Shown piece by piece: positions 42,550-51,600 of a stretch of DNA of 64,000 nt. Position 1 is the stretch's first letter. Each line of letters starts with the position of its first letter. Made by a program: the position numbers and the translations under genes. The notes under the pieces are model-generated. The model was not told the origin of the DNA, did not search any database, and worked only from the letters and a program-made list of their open reading frames with translations. This DNA is from Mollicutes bacterium (lineage in GTDB: Bacteria; Bacillota_I; Bacilli_A; Izemoplasmatales; Izemoplasmataceae): NCBI GenBank assembly GCA_003555335.1, contig PWHD01000021.1, forward strand, positions 1 through 64,000, given 5' to 3'.

Positions 42550-43032
42550 TCAATAGTTCAGCTTGTGACCGAAGACTTTCAGCGTCTCGTTTGTTTTTTT
42601 CTTCCGTTTGGTCACTTCGATGAGGTTTAGCGTGTCATAGCCTTTCTTGTTGAGGAACCGCATCATCGCATGGTTGTCCGGATGGACCCAGACATAAAGC
42701 TGGTCTTCGCCGTGTTTTTTTGCGAACCGTTCGGCGGTGTCGAAAAGCAGGCTTGCGTGGTCTTCTCCTCGGTGATCCCCGTGTACAAAGAGCCACTCAA
42801 GCCAGAAGACGCCCGTCTGTTCGAAGACCACGCAATAGCCCACGAGCTTGCCTTCCTCGAAGCTTCCGAAGACAGTCTTGCCCGGTTTGAAATAGCCGTC
42901 TATTGCCCGCTTGGCCGCTTCGTCGGTTTTTTTACCGGCGGTCTTGTTCAAGGCGGACAGGTGAGACTTGAATGATTTTACCAGCGGCATCAGTCCCGGT
43001 GTGTCGCGGTCGAGTTTTCTGAGGCTTCTCAT
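42550..43032 (-). CDS. GNAT-family N-acetyltransferase
   Basis: This is a 160-residue protein with the GNAT fold. The acetyl-CoA loop is VHGDHRGEDHASLLFDTAERFAKK in its central part (HRGEDHA for the usual RxxGxA/G), preceded by VGYCVVFEQTGVFWLEWLFV strands and followed by MMRFLNKKGY. The substrate is unknown. It overlaps the exoA stop by four bases, so it is translated together with that nuclease. No terminator was seen right after it. Confidence 0.82.
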   Translation of the reverse strand: MRSLRKLDRDTPGLMPLVKSFKSHLSALNKTAGKKTDEAAKRAIDGYFKPGKTVFGSFEEGKLVGYCVVFEQTGVFWLEWLFVHGDHRGEDHASLLFDTAERFAKKHGEDQLYVWVHPDNHAMMRFLNKKGYDTLNLIEVTKRKKKTNETLKVFGHKLNY

Positions 43033-43790
43033 TGGTTCAGTCCGCCGATCTCAAGTGAGACCGGGCAGTGGTCGCTGCCCATGATCCGTGTGTGGATCTT
43101 GCTGTCGGCCACCTTTTCCATGAGACGGTCGGAAACCACGAAGTAGTCGATGCGCCATCCGGCATTGTTTTTGCGGGCGTTGAACCTATAGGACCACCAG
43201 GAATATTCGATTCGGTCGGGATAGAGCGTGCGGTAGGTATCGGTGAAGCCGTTTTCGAGAAGGGCGGTGAACTTGCTTCTTTCCTCATCGGTGAAACCGG
43301 CGTTTCTGCGGTTTGTTTTGGGGTTTTTAAGATCGATTTCTTCGTGCGCCACGTTGAGATCGCCACAGAGAATCACCGGTTTTTGAGCGTCGAGGCGTTT
43401 GAGGTAGGCTTTGAACGCATCTTCGAAATCCATGCGGTAATCGAGTCTCAACAGTTCCCTTTTCGAATTCGGCACATAGACGTTGACGAAATGGAAGTCC
43501 GGATATTCGAGCGTGATGATCCGCCCTTCGTCAATATACGTCTCATCATCGATGCCGTAAGTGACACGCAGCGGCTTGTGTCTGGTGATGACAAGGGGCC
43601 CGGAATAACCGGCCTTATCCGCGCTGTTCCAGTAGGTATGATAGCCATCGAAATTGAAATCGGCCTGCGTTTTGTTCATCTTGATTTCCTGAAGGGCGAC
43701 CATATCCGCCTTTTGTTCATTAAAAAAATCCATGAATCCCTTTTTCATCGCAGCCCTCAGTCCGTTGACATTCCATGATATCATTCTCAT
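43029..43790 (-). CDS. exoA: exodeoxyribonuclease III / AP endonuclease
   Basis: This is a 253-residue enzyme of the exonuclease-endonuclease-phosphatase family. SWNVNGLRA, ALQEIKM (metal-binding glutamate), NVYVPNS, GDLNVAH, YSWWSYR and the catalytic GSDHCPV are all present. It cuts DNA at abasic sites in base-excision repair and removes 3' blocks. The ATG at 43790 has AAAGG eight bases upstream; the ATG three codons earlier overlaps that site. It is followed by a GNAT gene with a four-base overlap. Confidence 0.95.
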   Translation of the reverse strand: MRMISWNVNGLRAAMKKGFMDFFNEQKADMVALQEIKMNKTQADFNFDGYHTYWNSADKAGYSGPLVITRHKPLRVTYGIDDETYIDEGRIITLEYPDFHFVNVYVPNSKRELLRLDYRMDFEDAFKAYLKRLDAQKPVILCGDLNVAHEEIDLKNPKTNRRNAGFTDEERSKFTALLENGFTDTYRTLYPDRIEYSWWSYRFNARKNNAGWRIDYFVVSDRLMEKVADSKIHTRIMGSDHCPVSLEIGGLNQ

Positions 43791-43847
43791 CGTTAGCATC
43801 CTTTCTTGTGTTGCCCTTATGATGTGTTTTATGGTATATAATCGCCA

Positions 43848-43875
43848 AGAAAAAACCCTTTGGAAATCAAAGGGT
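43848..43875 (-). terminator. terminator of the coiled-coil membrane protein gene
   Basis: ACCCTTT (43855-43861) pairs with AAAGGGT (43869-43875), and TTTTTT follows on the minus strand. The stem ends at the stop codon of the gene. Confidence 0.8.
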
Positions 43876-44891
43876 CAGTTGTTCATGGCCTCAGCGGGCG
43901 CATTTCCGTCATCTTTCTTTTTCTTGGCTTGTTTTTTCAGTGCTTTTTTTTCTTTTTTGGTCGATTTCTTTTCCGGTTGGTGGTGTCTCAGCCTGTCGGC
44001 GAAAGGGTCATCCTGCATGGCGGCGGAATGACTCTGTTTTTCCATCTGGACTTCGAGCGTATCCCTGATGTCACTGAGCAGATTTAGGTTGTCCTTGAGT
44101 GAGGCGACCGAATCGATCTGTCTTTCGAGGGTTTCGATCACCCGGTCGTGGAAGGTTTCTTCGCGCTGTTCACGCACGAGCAGGTTGATCGCTTCCTTGA
44201 TGGTGTCGACACGACGTTCTTCGAAATAAGCAAGCAGCCGGTTGACCTCGCGGATGAACTTCTTCGGTATCTGGGCGTTGTTTTCAATGGTGCGTTGTTT
44301 CATGGTGAGTTCGTTCTGGTAGGTCTCGAAGTCGTTCTCCAGCGCCTTGATGTCGCTTTTGATATTCTTTTCGTAATCGGCGATGATGTCTTTTGACTTG
44401 GTGAACGCCTCGTCGAAGTCGGCTTTGTTTTTCTTGTCATAGCGGTTGCCTTTGATCCGGTATTGCAGACGTGCGATCATGGCTTCGGTTTTTTTGAAGG
44501 TGAAAAAGAGCAAAAGCAAAAGCGCAATATAGCTCACGACGATCAAAAGGCCATAGTACATATCTTCAAACAGGCGATCAGCCGGCATGATGAATAGGTA
44601 ATCAAGCGTGAACACAAGGGCGGCGGGCAAAAAGAGCAAAACCGCATAAATCAAAAGAACAATGAAATACCTCAACAATGTGCCCGTGAAACGTCTTTGC
44701 GCCATGAATTGGCGTTTCTCCTCGAGCATCCGACCATAGGGAAAATGCTTGTGACTCGGTGAGAGTTTTATCTCTTTGAGTTTCTTTATGCGCTGTGCGA
44801 GTTCGTCGACTTTATCACTGAGTTCATTGGATTCTTCGATGGTCTGTCTCAAATCGGTGATGGCTTTGTAATCCTTGTTTTCCTCCAGCAT
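43875..44891 (-). CDS. membrane protein with coiled-coil domain, unknown function
   Basis: I do not recognise this 338-residue protein. An N-terminal charged helix (about 1-60) is followed by two transmembrane helices (about 73-97 and 110-131). A long cytoplasmic, mainly helical and probably coiled-coil region (about 135-290) follows, and then a tail rich in lysine (KKEKKALKKQAKKKKDD). The basic tail could bind nucleic acid or acidic lipids. AAAGGAG lies before the ATG. A TATAAT box at 44932-44937 precedes it in the region shared with the divergent MFS gene. It is a single-gene unit. Confidence 0.75.
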   Translation of the reverse strand: MLEENKDYKAITDLRQTIEESNELSDKVDELAQRIKKLKEIKLSPSHKHFPYGRMLEEKRQFMAQRRFTGTLLRYFIVLLIYAVLLFLPAALVFTLDYLFIMPADRLFEDMYYGLLIVVSYIALLLLLFFTFKKTEAMIARLQYRIKGNRYDKKNKADFDEAFTKSKDIIADYEKNIKSDIKALENDFETYQNELTMKQRTIENNAQIPKKFIREVNRLLAYFEERRVDTIKEAINLLVREQREETFHDRVIETLERQIDSVASLKDNLNLLSDIRDTLEVQMEKQSHSAAMQDDPFADRLRHHQPEKKSTKKEKKALKKQAKKKKDDGNAPAEAMNN

Positions 44892-45045
44892 GATGACTCC
44901 TTTCCGAGGCTTCTTTGATTTTCACACTGTCATTATATCATGAATGAAAAACGGTTCTATCTTTTTTTATAAAAGAAGTCCGATTCCCTTCATTCTGAAC
45001 GAAAAATCTGTTATGATGTTATTTGGATTCAAGGAGAGATTATTT

Positions 45046-46320
45046 ATGCGCACACTCGCACAAAAAATCAACAAGAAGATATACTACGGCTGGATGATGG
45101 TATTCATGAGCGCGCTCGGGCTCTTTTTTTCCGCCCCCGGACAGACCTACTCGATCAGTGTTTTCATCAATGCCTACCGTGCGGAGTTCGGTTATTCGAG
45201 CAGTTTGATGTCACTAGGCTACCTGATCGCGACGGTCGCCAGCGGTTGTCTGCTCGTCCTCATGGGCAAGCTCGTGGACCGTTTCGGGCAGCGGGCGATG
45301 ATGGTCGCGGTCGGAATCGCCCTCGCGCTCACGGCTTTCTACAACGCCTATGTCATGAATATCGCGATGATTTTCGTCGGTTTCTTTCTGCTTCGATATT
45401 TCGGGCAGGGGTCGATGACCCTCATCCCGCACAGTCTCGTTCCGCAGTGGTTCGAGAAGAAACGGGCCTTCGCCCTAAGCCTCGAGACCTACGGCGCCCT
45501 GATCGCGACACTCACCGTCCCCGCGTTCAACTACTGGCTGATCAGCCAAGTCGGCTGGGAGAATGCCTGGCGTTTCTGGGGATTCGCGCTTTTAATCATT
45601 TTTGTTCCGCTGGCCTTCATCACCGTGGTCAACAGACCCGAAGACATCAACCTTTCCATGGACAATGAGAAAAACGGACCCGACTTCGATGTCGAAGCGG
45701 CGCTCGCAAAACTCGAGAATGAAAGTTTCACCCTCCACGAAGCGCTCAGAACCAAGGAATTCTGGTTCATCGGTTTGATGAGCATCATCGTCCCCATGTT
45801 CTCAACCGGTGTGACATTCCATTTCTTCGAGATGATGGGACAGCGTAATGTCGCCGAACAGCAGGCATCGTTCATCATCGGTCTGATCGCGGTCCCCTCG
45901 TTTTTCATGCCCATCGCCGCAAGGGCGCTCGTCGACCGCTACAAACCGAAACACATCTTTCTTCTGACACAGGCACTTTTCCTTGTCTCCATGGCCTGGC
46001 TGGCGTTCTTCGTCAACGGTGCCACCAGCGCCACGGTGCTCATGCTTTTCTACGGCTCCGCCGTCGCTGTGCAGATCGTCACACTGAACACGATCTGGCC
46101 GACTTACTTCGGAAGAAAATACCTCGCAAGCATCCGGGGTGCCGGAACGGTGTTCATGGTGCTCGCCACCGCCCTGGGACCATTGCCGCTCGGCTTGAGT
46201 TTCGATTTCTTCGGTACCTACAATTACGCGATCATCGGAATGATGGGCCTCACCGTTTTCGCCATGTTCATGGCCGCATCGATCGACAAACCCGTCAAGA
46301 AAGAAATCACCGGACAATAA
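45046..46320 (+). CDS. MFS transporter (monocarboxylate/oxalate-like)
   Basis: This is a 424-residue carrier of the major facilitator superfamily with twelve predicted helices and a charged central loop (about 195-225, DNEKNGPDFDVEAALAKLE). The helix 2-3 loop MGKLVDRFGQRAMM is the MFS motif A. The opening YYGWMMVFMSALGLFFSAPGQTYSIS is typical of the oxalate/formate and monocarboxylate-like group, though its ligand cannot be fixed. AAGGAGAG stands before the ATG at 45046; the longer frame starts in front of the promoter. It is a single-gene unit with its own terminator. Confidence 0.85.
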   Translation: MRTLAQKINKKIYYGWMMVFMSALGLFFSAPGQTYSISVFINAYRAEFGYSSSLMSLGYLIATVASGCLLVLMGKLVDRFGQRAMMVAVGIALALTAFYNAYVMNIAMIFVGFFLLRYFGQGSMTLIPHSLVPQWFEKKRAFALSLETYGALIATLTVPAFNYWLISQVGWENAWRFWGFALLIIFVPLAFITVVNRPEDINLSMDNEKNGPDFDVEAALAKLENESFTLHEALRTKEFWFIGLMSIIVPMFSTGVTFHFFEMMGQRNVAEQQASFIIGLIAVPSFFMPIAARALVDRYKPKHIFLLTQALFLVSMAWLAFFVNGATSATVLMLFYGSAVAVQIVTLNTIWPTYFGRKYLASIRGAGTVFMVLATALGPLPLGLSFDFFGTYNYAIIGMMGLTVFAMFMAASIDKPVKKEITGQ

Positions 46321-46321
46321 A

Positions 46322-46367
46322 AAGCTTGCGCCGCCCGCTTGAGGAAGGCGTAAGCTTCTTTTTTTTA
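46322..46367 (+). terminator. terminator of the MFS gene
   Basis: AAGCTTGCGCC (46322-46332) pairs with GGCGTAAGCTT (46347-46357, one G-T pair), followed by a tract of nine T with one C. Confidence 0.85.
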
Positions 46368-47135
46368 TCAGACGGCTTTTCTGATCGGATAAAGCAGATA
46401 GAAAGCGACCATGATCATGAAAAGCATGCCGAGATAGACAAAATCGTTGTGTTCAAACGGCACATGGATGCCAATCGCCGCGGAGGCGTTGATCGCAGCG
46501 TGCATGAAAACGGCCATGGCGATACTTCTGGTCTGGAAAACAACGTAGGTGATGAAACCCGAATACATGACCGCGGCCATCAGGAACGGAAAAAACGCAT
46601 CGGCAAGATTGACGGGATCGCCGATCAGATAAAGCGGTAGATGCCAAAGCCCCCAGAAGACACCGATTGAAAAGGTCACCAGAACCGCGGAGAAACGTCT
46701 TTTCGTATTGTCCAGCAAGACACCCCGCCAACCGAGTTCTTCAAGACCGCCGAAGACGATGCCGTTGAGGAAGAAAAGCGGCAGCATCATGAAGTCCCTC
46801 GGAGCGAGTTCCAGGTTCGAAAGGTCATGGGTGACAATGAGTTGGAAGAAAAGCCCGATCGCCGGTGGCAACAAAAGCACATAACCCCACCAGAAAAGCG
46901 GCACCTTGAGCCGGAGTGTTTTCTTGAAAAACGTCTTGCGTTCGCGTTCATCATAGAATTTTAAAACGACAATCAACGCGATGATGGTGGGGGAGAAGCC
47001 GCCGAGCAGATAAAGGAATAAATTGAGCGGCGTGTATAAATCGAGCAGGGTCACCCGCAACAACAAAAGCAACAATAGATGTGCGACATAAGTCAAGAGG
47101 AAAGTCGCAAGGAGATAGTATTTCGCTCTTCTCAT
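46368..47135 (-). CDS. CPBP-family intramembrane metalloprotease
   Basis: This is a 255-residue polytopic protein with about seven or eight helices. The three CPBP motifs are present: GGLEELGWRG (EExxxR), FWGLWHLP (histidine) and HAAIN (HxxxN). Relatives cut prenylated proteins in eukaryotes; bacterial ones are often linked with bacteriocin immunity or membrane protein control. The substrate is unknown. The ribosome site is weak. It lies ten bases behind the aldehyde dehydrogenase gene on the same strand and is probably co-transcribed with it. Confidence 0.88.
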   Translation of the reverse strand: MRRAKYYLLATFLLTYVAHLLLLLLLRVTLLDLYTPLNLFLYLLGGFSPTIIALIVVLKFYDERERKTFFKKTLRLKVPLFWWGYVLLLPPAIGLFFQLIVTHDLSNLELAPRDFMMLPLFFLNGIVFGGLEELGWRGVLLDNTKRRFSAVLVTFSIGVFWGLWHLPLYLIGDPVNLADAFFPFLMAAVMYSGFITYVVFQTRSIAMAVFMHAAINASAAIGIHVPFEHNDFVYLGMLFMIMVAFYLLYPIRKAV

Positions 47136-47145
47136 GGCGCGCCCG

Positions 47146-48498
47146 CTACTTGAATATCTTTCTGATCAGTTTTTCTTTGTTTCCGTAGGGCGGATAGGCG
47201 GGATTCTTGTCGAAAACCGTGCTCTTTTTCATGAAGGACTTGGCGTGCGTAAAGGTCTCAAAAGAATGCCGGCCGTGGTATTTGCCGAACCCGCTTCTTC
47301 CTGTCCCGCCGAATGGCAGGTAGAAATTGGCCACCTGGTTGATGGTGTCGTTGATGGCGCCGTTGCCGAAGGAGAGGCATCTGAACAATCGTTTCCGCGT
47401 CGCGGTATCATTCGAGAAAACATAGAACGCGAGCGGACTCGGTTGTTTTTTCAGGTTGTAGATGACATCGTCCAGGTCACTGAAGGTAATCACGGGCAGC
47501 ACCGGACCGAAGATTTCTTCTTTCATGATGGCATCCTCGAAGGTCACCCCGTCCATCACAGTCGGGGAAAGATAGCGCCTTTCCTTGTGACGGTGGTTGC
47601 CATAGACAACCTTGTCCTCGTCGATCAGACCGGTGATGCGCGCATAATGATCATCATTGATGATGACCGGAAAATCATCTTTCTCACCACCGTAGAACTC
47701 ATCGAGCGTCAAAGTCAGCATATCAAGAAACTCATCCTTGATTCTTTTGTCGATATAGACGAAATCGGGCGCGATACAGGTCTGGCCCGCATTCAGATAC
47801 TTGCCCCAAGCGATTCTTCTCGCAGCGACGCGAAGGTCCGCCGAGCGGTCGACGACTGCCGGAGACTTGCCGCCGAGTTCCAATACCACCGGCGTCAAAT
47901 GCTTGCTCGCCGCCTCGTAGACGATCTGTCCGACACGGGGCGAACCGGTGAAGAAGATGAGGTCGAACTTGAGCGAAAGCAGCGTCTGCGTCGTTTCTTT
48001 TCCGCCGGTGAACACGTGGATATAATGGGATTCGAATGTTTTGTTGATGAGTGTTTCAATCAGCTTTTCCGTGTGCGTGGGAAACTCACTCGGCTTGATG
48101 ATGGCGGTGTTGCCGCCGGCGATCGCACCGATGAGCGGTTCGATCGTGAGCTGAAACGGGTAGTTGTAAGGACCGATGATCAGCACATTGCCAAGGGGGT
48201 CTCTTTGGATGTAGCTCTTCGTGAAGAAATGGTAAAACGGCGTTTTTACTTTCTCCACCTTCATCCATTTTTTTAGGTACTTGAGGGTCTTGGTGATACT
48301 GTGAAGCGTGTAGCCGATTTCCGTCGCGTAACTTTCGAAAGACGACTTGTTCAGATCTTTTTTCAAAGCCGCTTTTATGTCACTTTCGTTTTCGGTGATC
48401 ATGCGTTTCAGCCGCAGAAGCATCGCACGTCGAAACGCGTAGGGTTTGGTGGACTGGCCCTTGAAATAATCACGCTGGTGCTGCAGTGTCTCTTTCAC
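47146..48498 (-). CDS. aldehyde dehydrogenase (class 3, YwdH-like)
   Basis: This is a 450-residue NAD(P)-dependent aldehyde dehydrogenase. IGPYNYPFQLTIEPL, FTGSPRVGQIVYEAA for cofactor binding, the general base in LELGGKSP and the nucleophile in NAGQTCIAPD are complete. The C-terminus has the PFGGTGRSGFGKYHG signature. The length without a leader matches class 3 enzymes that oxidise medium or long aliphatic aldehydes; some sit on membranes through their C-terminus. Translation starts at GTG, with AGGAGG seven bases upstream. It precedes the CPBP gene. Confidence 0.94.
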   Translation of the reverse strand: MKETLQHQRDYFKGQSTKPYAFRRAMLLRLKRMITENESDIKAALKKDLNKSSFESYATEIGYTLHSITKTLKYLKKWMKVEKVKTPFYHFFTKSYIQRDPLGNVLIIGPYNYPFQLTIEPLIGAIAGGNTAIIKPSEFPTHTEKLIETLINKTFESHYIHVFTGGKETTQTLLSLKFDLIFFTGSPRVGQIVYEAASKHLTPVVLELGGKSPAVVDRSADLRVAARRIAWGKYLNAGQTCIAPDFVYIDKRIKDEFLDMLTLTLDEFYGGEKDDFPVIINDDHYARITGLIDEDKVVYGNHRHKERRYLSPTVMDGVTFEDAIMKEEIFGPVLPVITFSDLDDVIYNLKKQPSPLAFYVFSNDTATRKRLFRCLSFGNGAINDTINQVANFYLPFGGTGRSGFGKYHGRHSFETFTHAKSFMKKSTVFDKNPAYPPYGNKEKLIRKIFK

Positions 48499-48542
48499 AT
48501 GAATCCCTCCTCAGTCTTATTCTATCACAAGTTGCGCCCGGC

Positions 48543-48587
48543 AAAAAGAAAAGGAATGTCTCAGGGTTCATCCCTGTGACATTCCTT
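48543..48587 (-). terminator. terminator of the 1335-residue lipoprotein gene
   Basis: AAGGAATGTC (48551-48560) pairs with GACATTCCTT (48578-48587) and CAGGG with CCCTG inside, with one T-T mismatch. TTCTTTTT follows on the minus strand. Confidence 0.8.
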
Positions 48588-48637
48588 GTTGTTTATTGGT
48601 CTTGGTCTGCTTTATAGCGTCAAGATTCCGGTTTTTG

Positions 48638-51600
48638 TCAGTCGTTGTGTCTGACCGTGATGAAGGTCTTATGGGCGAGGAGCGCGTCAGTGTGGACGTA
48701 ATCGGGATGGTTGAGATCATAGTCGCCGCGCAATTCGATGCGGTAGGTTTTTTCTTCCTCGTAGGTATGGCTGAACGTATAGTCACCTTCCACATTCTCA
48801 AGGTCCAACATGATGGTCTCGAGTTCGATATCATCACCATCTTCGACGATCTCATACAAGACGAGCGACATCGATGAATAGACCTCGTCGGTGTCTTCAA
48901 ACGCACCAAGGCTTAAGCTGATCTGTTGGTCGATGCCGATATCACCGAGGGTGATCTGCGGTACCGGACGGGCAAGCGCGACGGTGGTGATGACGTCTTC
49001 ATAGAGGAGTTCGTCTTCCCTCAAACCGCTTCCGTCGGCATAATCGACATCACCGTAGACTTTGATCGTGTAGTTGTATCCGGAATATAGATCCGAGAGC
49101 TGACCTTCCGTGGTTTCTTCCAGCAACCGCCATGGGTCGCTGATCAGGATACCGTCCTCGTCATAGACGGCGACTTTCGCATAGCCTTCCAAAACACCGT
49201 GGGTATCGTGATAGGTGAGTTCGAATTTGAAGGCGCGCTTGCCGACATCGAACGGATCCATTGAGATTTCAGGGCGCGCATCGATGGTTGTGAAGGTCTC
49301 TTGTGAGAAAAGCACGCTCGTCGACGTCGAACCGTCGTTCATGTCGATGTCCGCGGTGATGCGGATGGTGTAATCCTCGGCGCTTGATAGTTCGTCGAAG
49401 GTGAAGGTCCCGCCGCTTGTCTCAACACGGGTGCGGACGATTTGGCCTGTACTGTCGATGAGGTCGATGGTGAATTCCTGGTCGATGAACGTCGTATCGG
49501 GATCCTCGACGGTCACGTCGAAACCGACGCCGCCGAGGGTTCTTTGGATGTTGTCGGTGATGACGGTGGCCATCGCGAGCGGATCGGTTGTTTCCGTGGT
49601 ATTTACAATCAGCGTTCTTTCGCCGGCGCCATCGTTGAGGTCATAGGTGTAGGTCGCTTCAATCGTGTAGGTCGTCGACGAATGCAGATCTTCGAAATGG
49701 CGCAAGCTGAGATCGGCGTGACTCTCGACGAGGGCGCCATCAAGATAAAGGGCGATGGCGGTGATTTCGCCGGTCGAATCGGCATCGGTGATGGAAAGCG
49801 TGAAGCTGATGCTTGTCTTGTCGCTGTTTGAACCGGTGAAGAAGAAATCGGGGACGCTCAGGGCCGTGGTCGCGATGTCGGTCTCGATCACGATGTCTTC
49901 GGTGCCCGTGCCGTCATTGAGGTCGAAGGTGTAGGTGACCCGGATGGTATGGGTGGTATCGGACCAGAGATCTTCGAAACGGCGGACGTCAAGGTCGGAT
50001 AGGGTTTCGATGCGTGTCCCGCCGCGGTAGAGCGCGATTTCTGTAATCTGTCCGGTGTCGTCGGGATCGGTGATGGGCAGGGTGAAATCAATCGTACGCG
50101 CGTCGCTTGTCACTTCATCGAAGCTGATGGCGGGCGCGTCTTTAATTTCGGTCGTGGTGGTGGTGCTGATATGGATGGTTTTCGGTCCGGTGCCATCGTT
50201 AAGATCGTAGGTGAAGGTGGCACGGATTTCATAGTCGACACCTGATAAGAGCCCGGTGAAGCTGCGAAGCGCTAAATCGGTGAGACTTTCGACGAGGGTC
50301 TCGTCGCGATAAAGCGTGATTTCGGTGATCTGACCGGTGTCATCCGGGTCGGTAAGCTCGAAGGTGAATCCGATGGTGGTCTGATCCGGTGTGGTGGTAC
50401 CGAATTCTATGTCCGGAGTGACATTGGTGTCGGTCTCGAATGTCCGTGCGATTTCAAGGGTCCTGACGCGGTCATCGCTGGTGAGATAATCGACCTCGAG
50501 GATGAGGGTGTAGGTGCTGTTGGAATGAAGACCGCCGATGGTCACGGTGCCGGTGAGCGCGTCAAGGATGATGGTCTCACCATCAAGATGAAGGCGGATC
50601 CCATCTTCGATGATGGTGCCGTCGATGTCGAGAATGGTGTATTCGAAGCCGACCTGTGCGGTGTCGGCTTCAAGTCCGCTCAATTCGGCGGTCGGCGCCT
50701 TGGGACTTAGCGTCGCGATCTCATAGACGGAATCAAGATGATGATCATCGACGACGCCGGCGCCGTCTCTTAAGTCATAATCCGTATAGAGGGTGACCGT
50801 ATAGGTGTTTTCGTAACGTGGGGCGTAATCGAAACTGTGTGCGGATAATTCAGGGCCGATCACCATGGTCTCGATCAGCGTCAGGATTTCGCCGTCATCC
50901 TCATAGAGGAAAGCGACAAGGGTGCCCGGCAGGATGGTGCTGTTGGGGTCGTTGATGGTCACGGTGAAATCGACGCGGTCCTGATGGAGCCTTACTGTGT
51001 CGACACTGCCACTCGGTACGCTGTTCAGCGTCGTGGTGAAATAGGACGTGTGGATGATGTCGGTCTTGTCGCCTTCGCCGTCATCAAGGTTATAGGTCGC
51101 TTCGACTTCGACACGGACGCTCTGGCCCGCAAGCAAATCGCGGATTTCGAAGGTGACCCGATCATTGATCAGTTCCGCGGTTTTGAGAAGCGTGCCGGAT
51201 GCTTCATCATAGATGGAAAGGCGCATGGTGCCCGGCGTGACGATGCCTTCGAACATGGTCGCATCGATGTTCCAGACGATGTATGACTGCGCGCCCTCGG
51301 TCTGTGTGATGGAAAGTTCCGGCAGTTCCAGCGACGGTGTGTCGTAGTCGGCGCTTGCTATGAGCATGTCCGAGTGCTCGCCGGTGCCGTCGTTGAGATT
51401 GTAGGATGCTCTTGTGACGATGGTGTAGGTGTTGTTGTTGAAAAGACCATCGAACCCGATGTCGCTCAGGTCCGCATAGGATACGGTCTTGGATTTGAAT
51501 ATTTCGCCCTCATGAATCAACTCGACGAGGAGCGAATCGCCGATAAGGACCGAGTCGGAATCGTTAAGGACGATATCGAAGCTGAGACGGTCGTGGTCGG

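Noticed and set aside
47134..48276. Plus-strand frame of 380 codons opposite the aldehyde dehydrogenase gene
   Set aside because: The dehydrogenase has complete catalytic motifs; the opposite frame shows no domain and no start signal.
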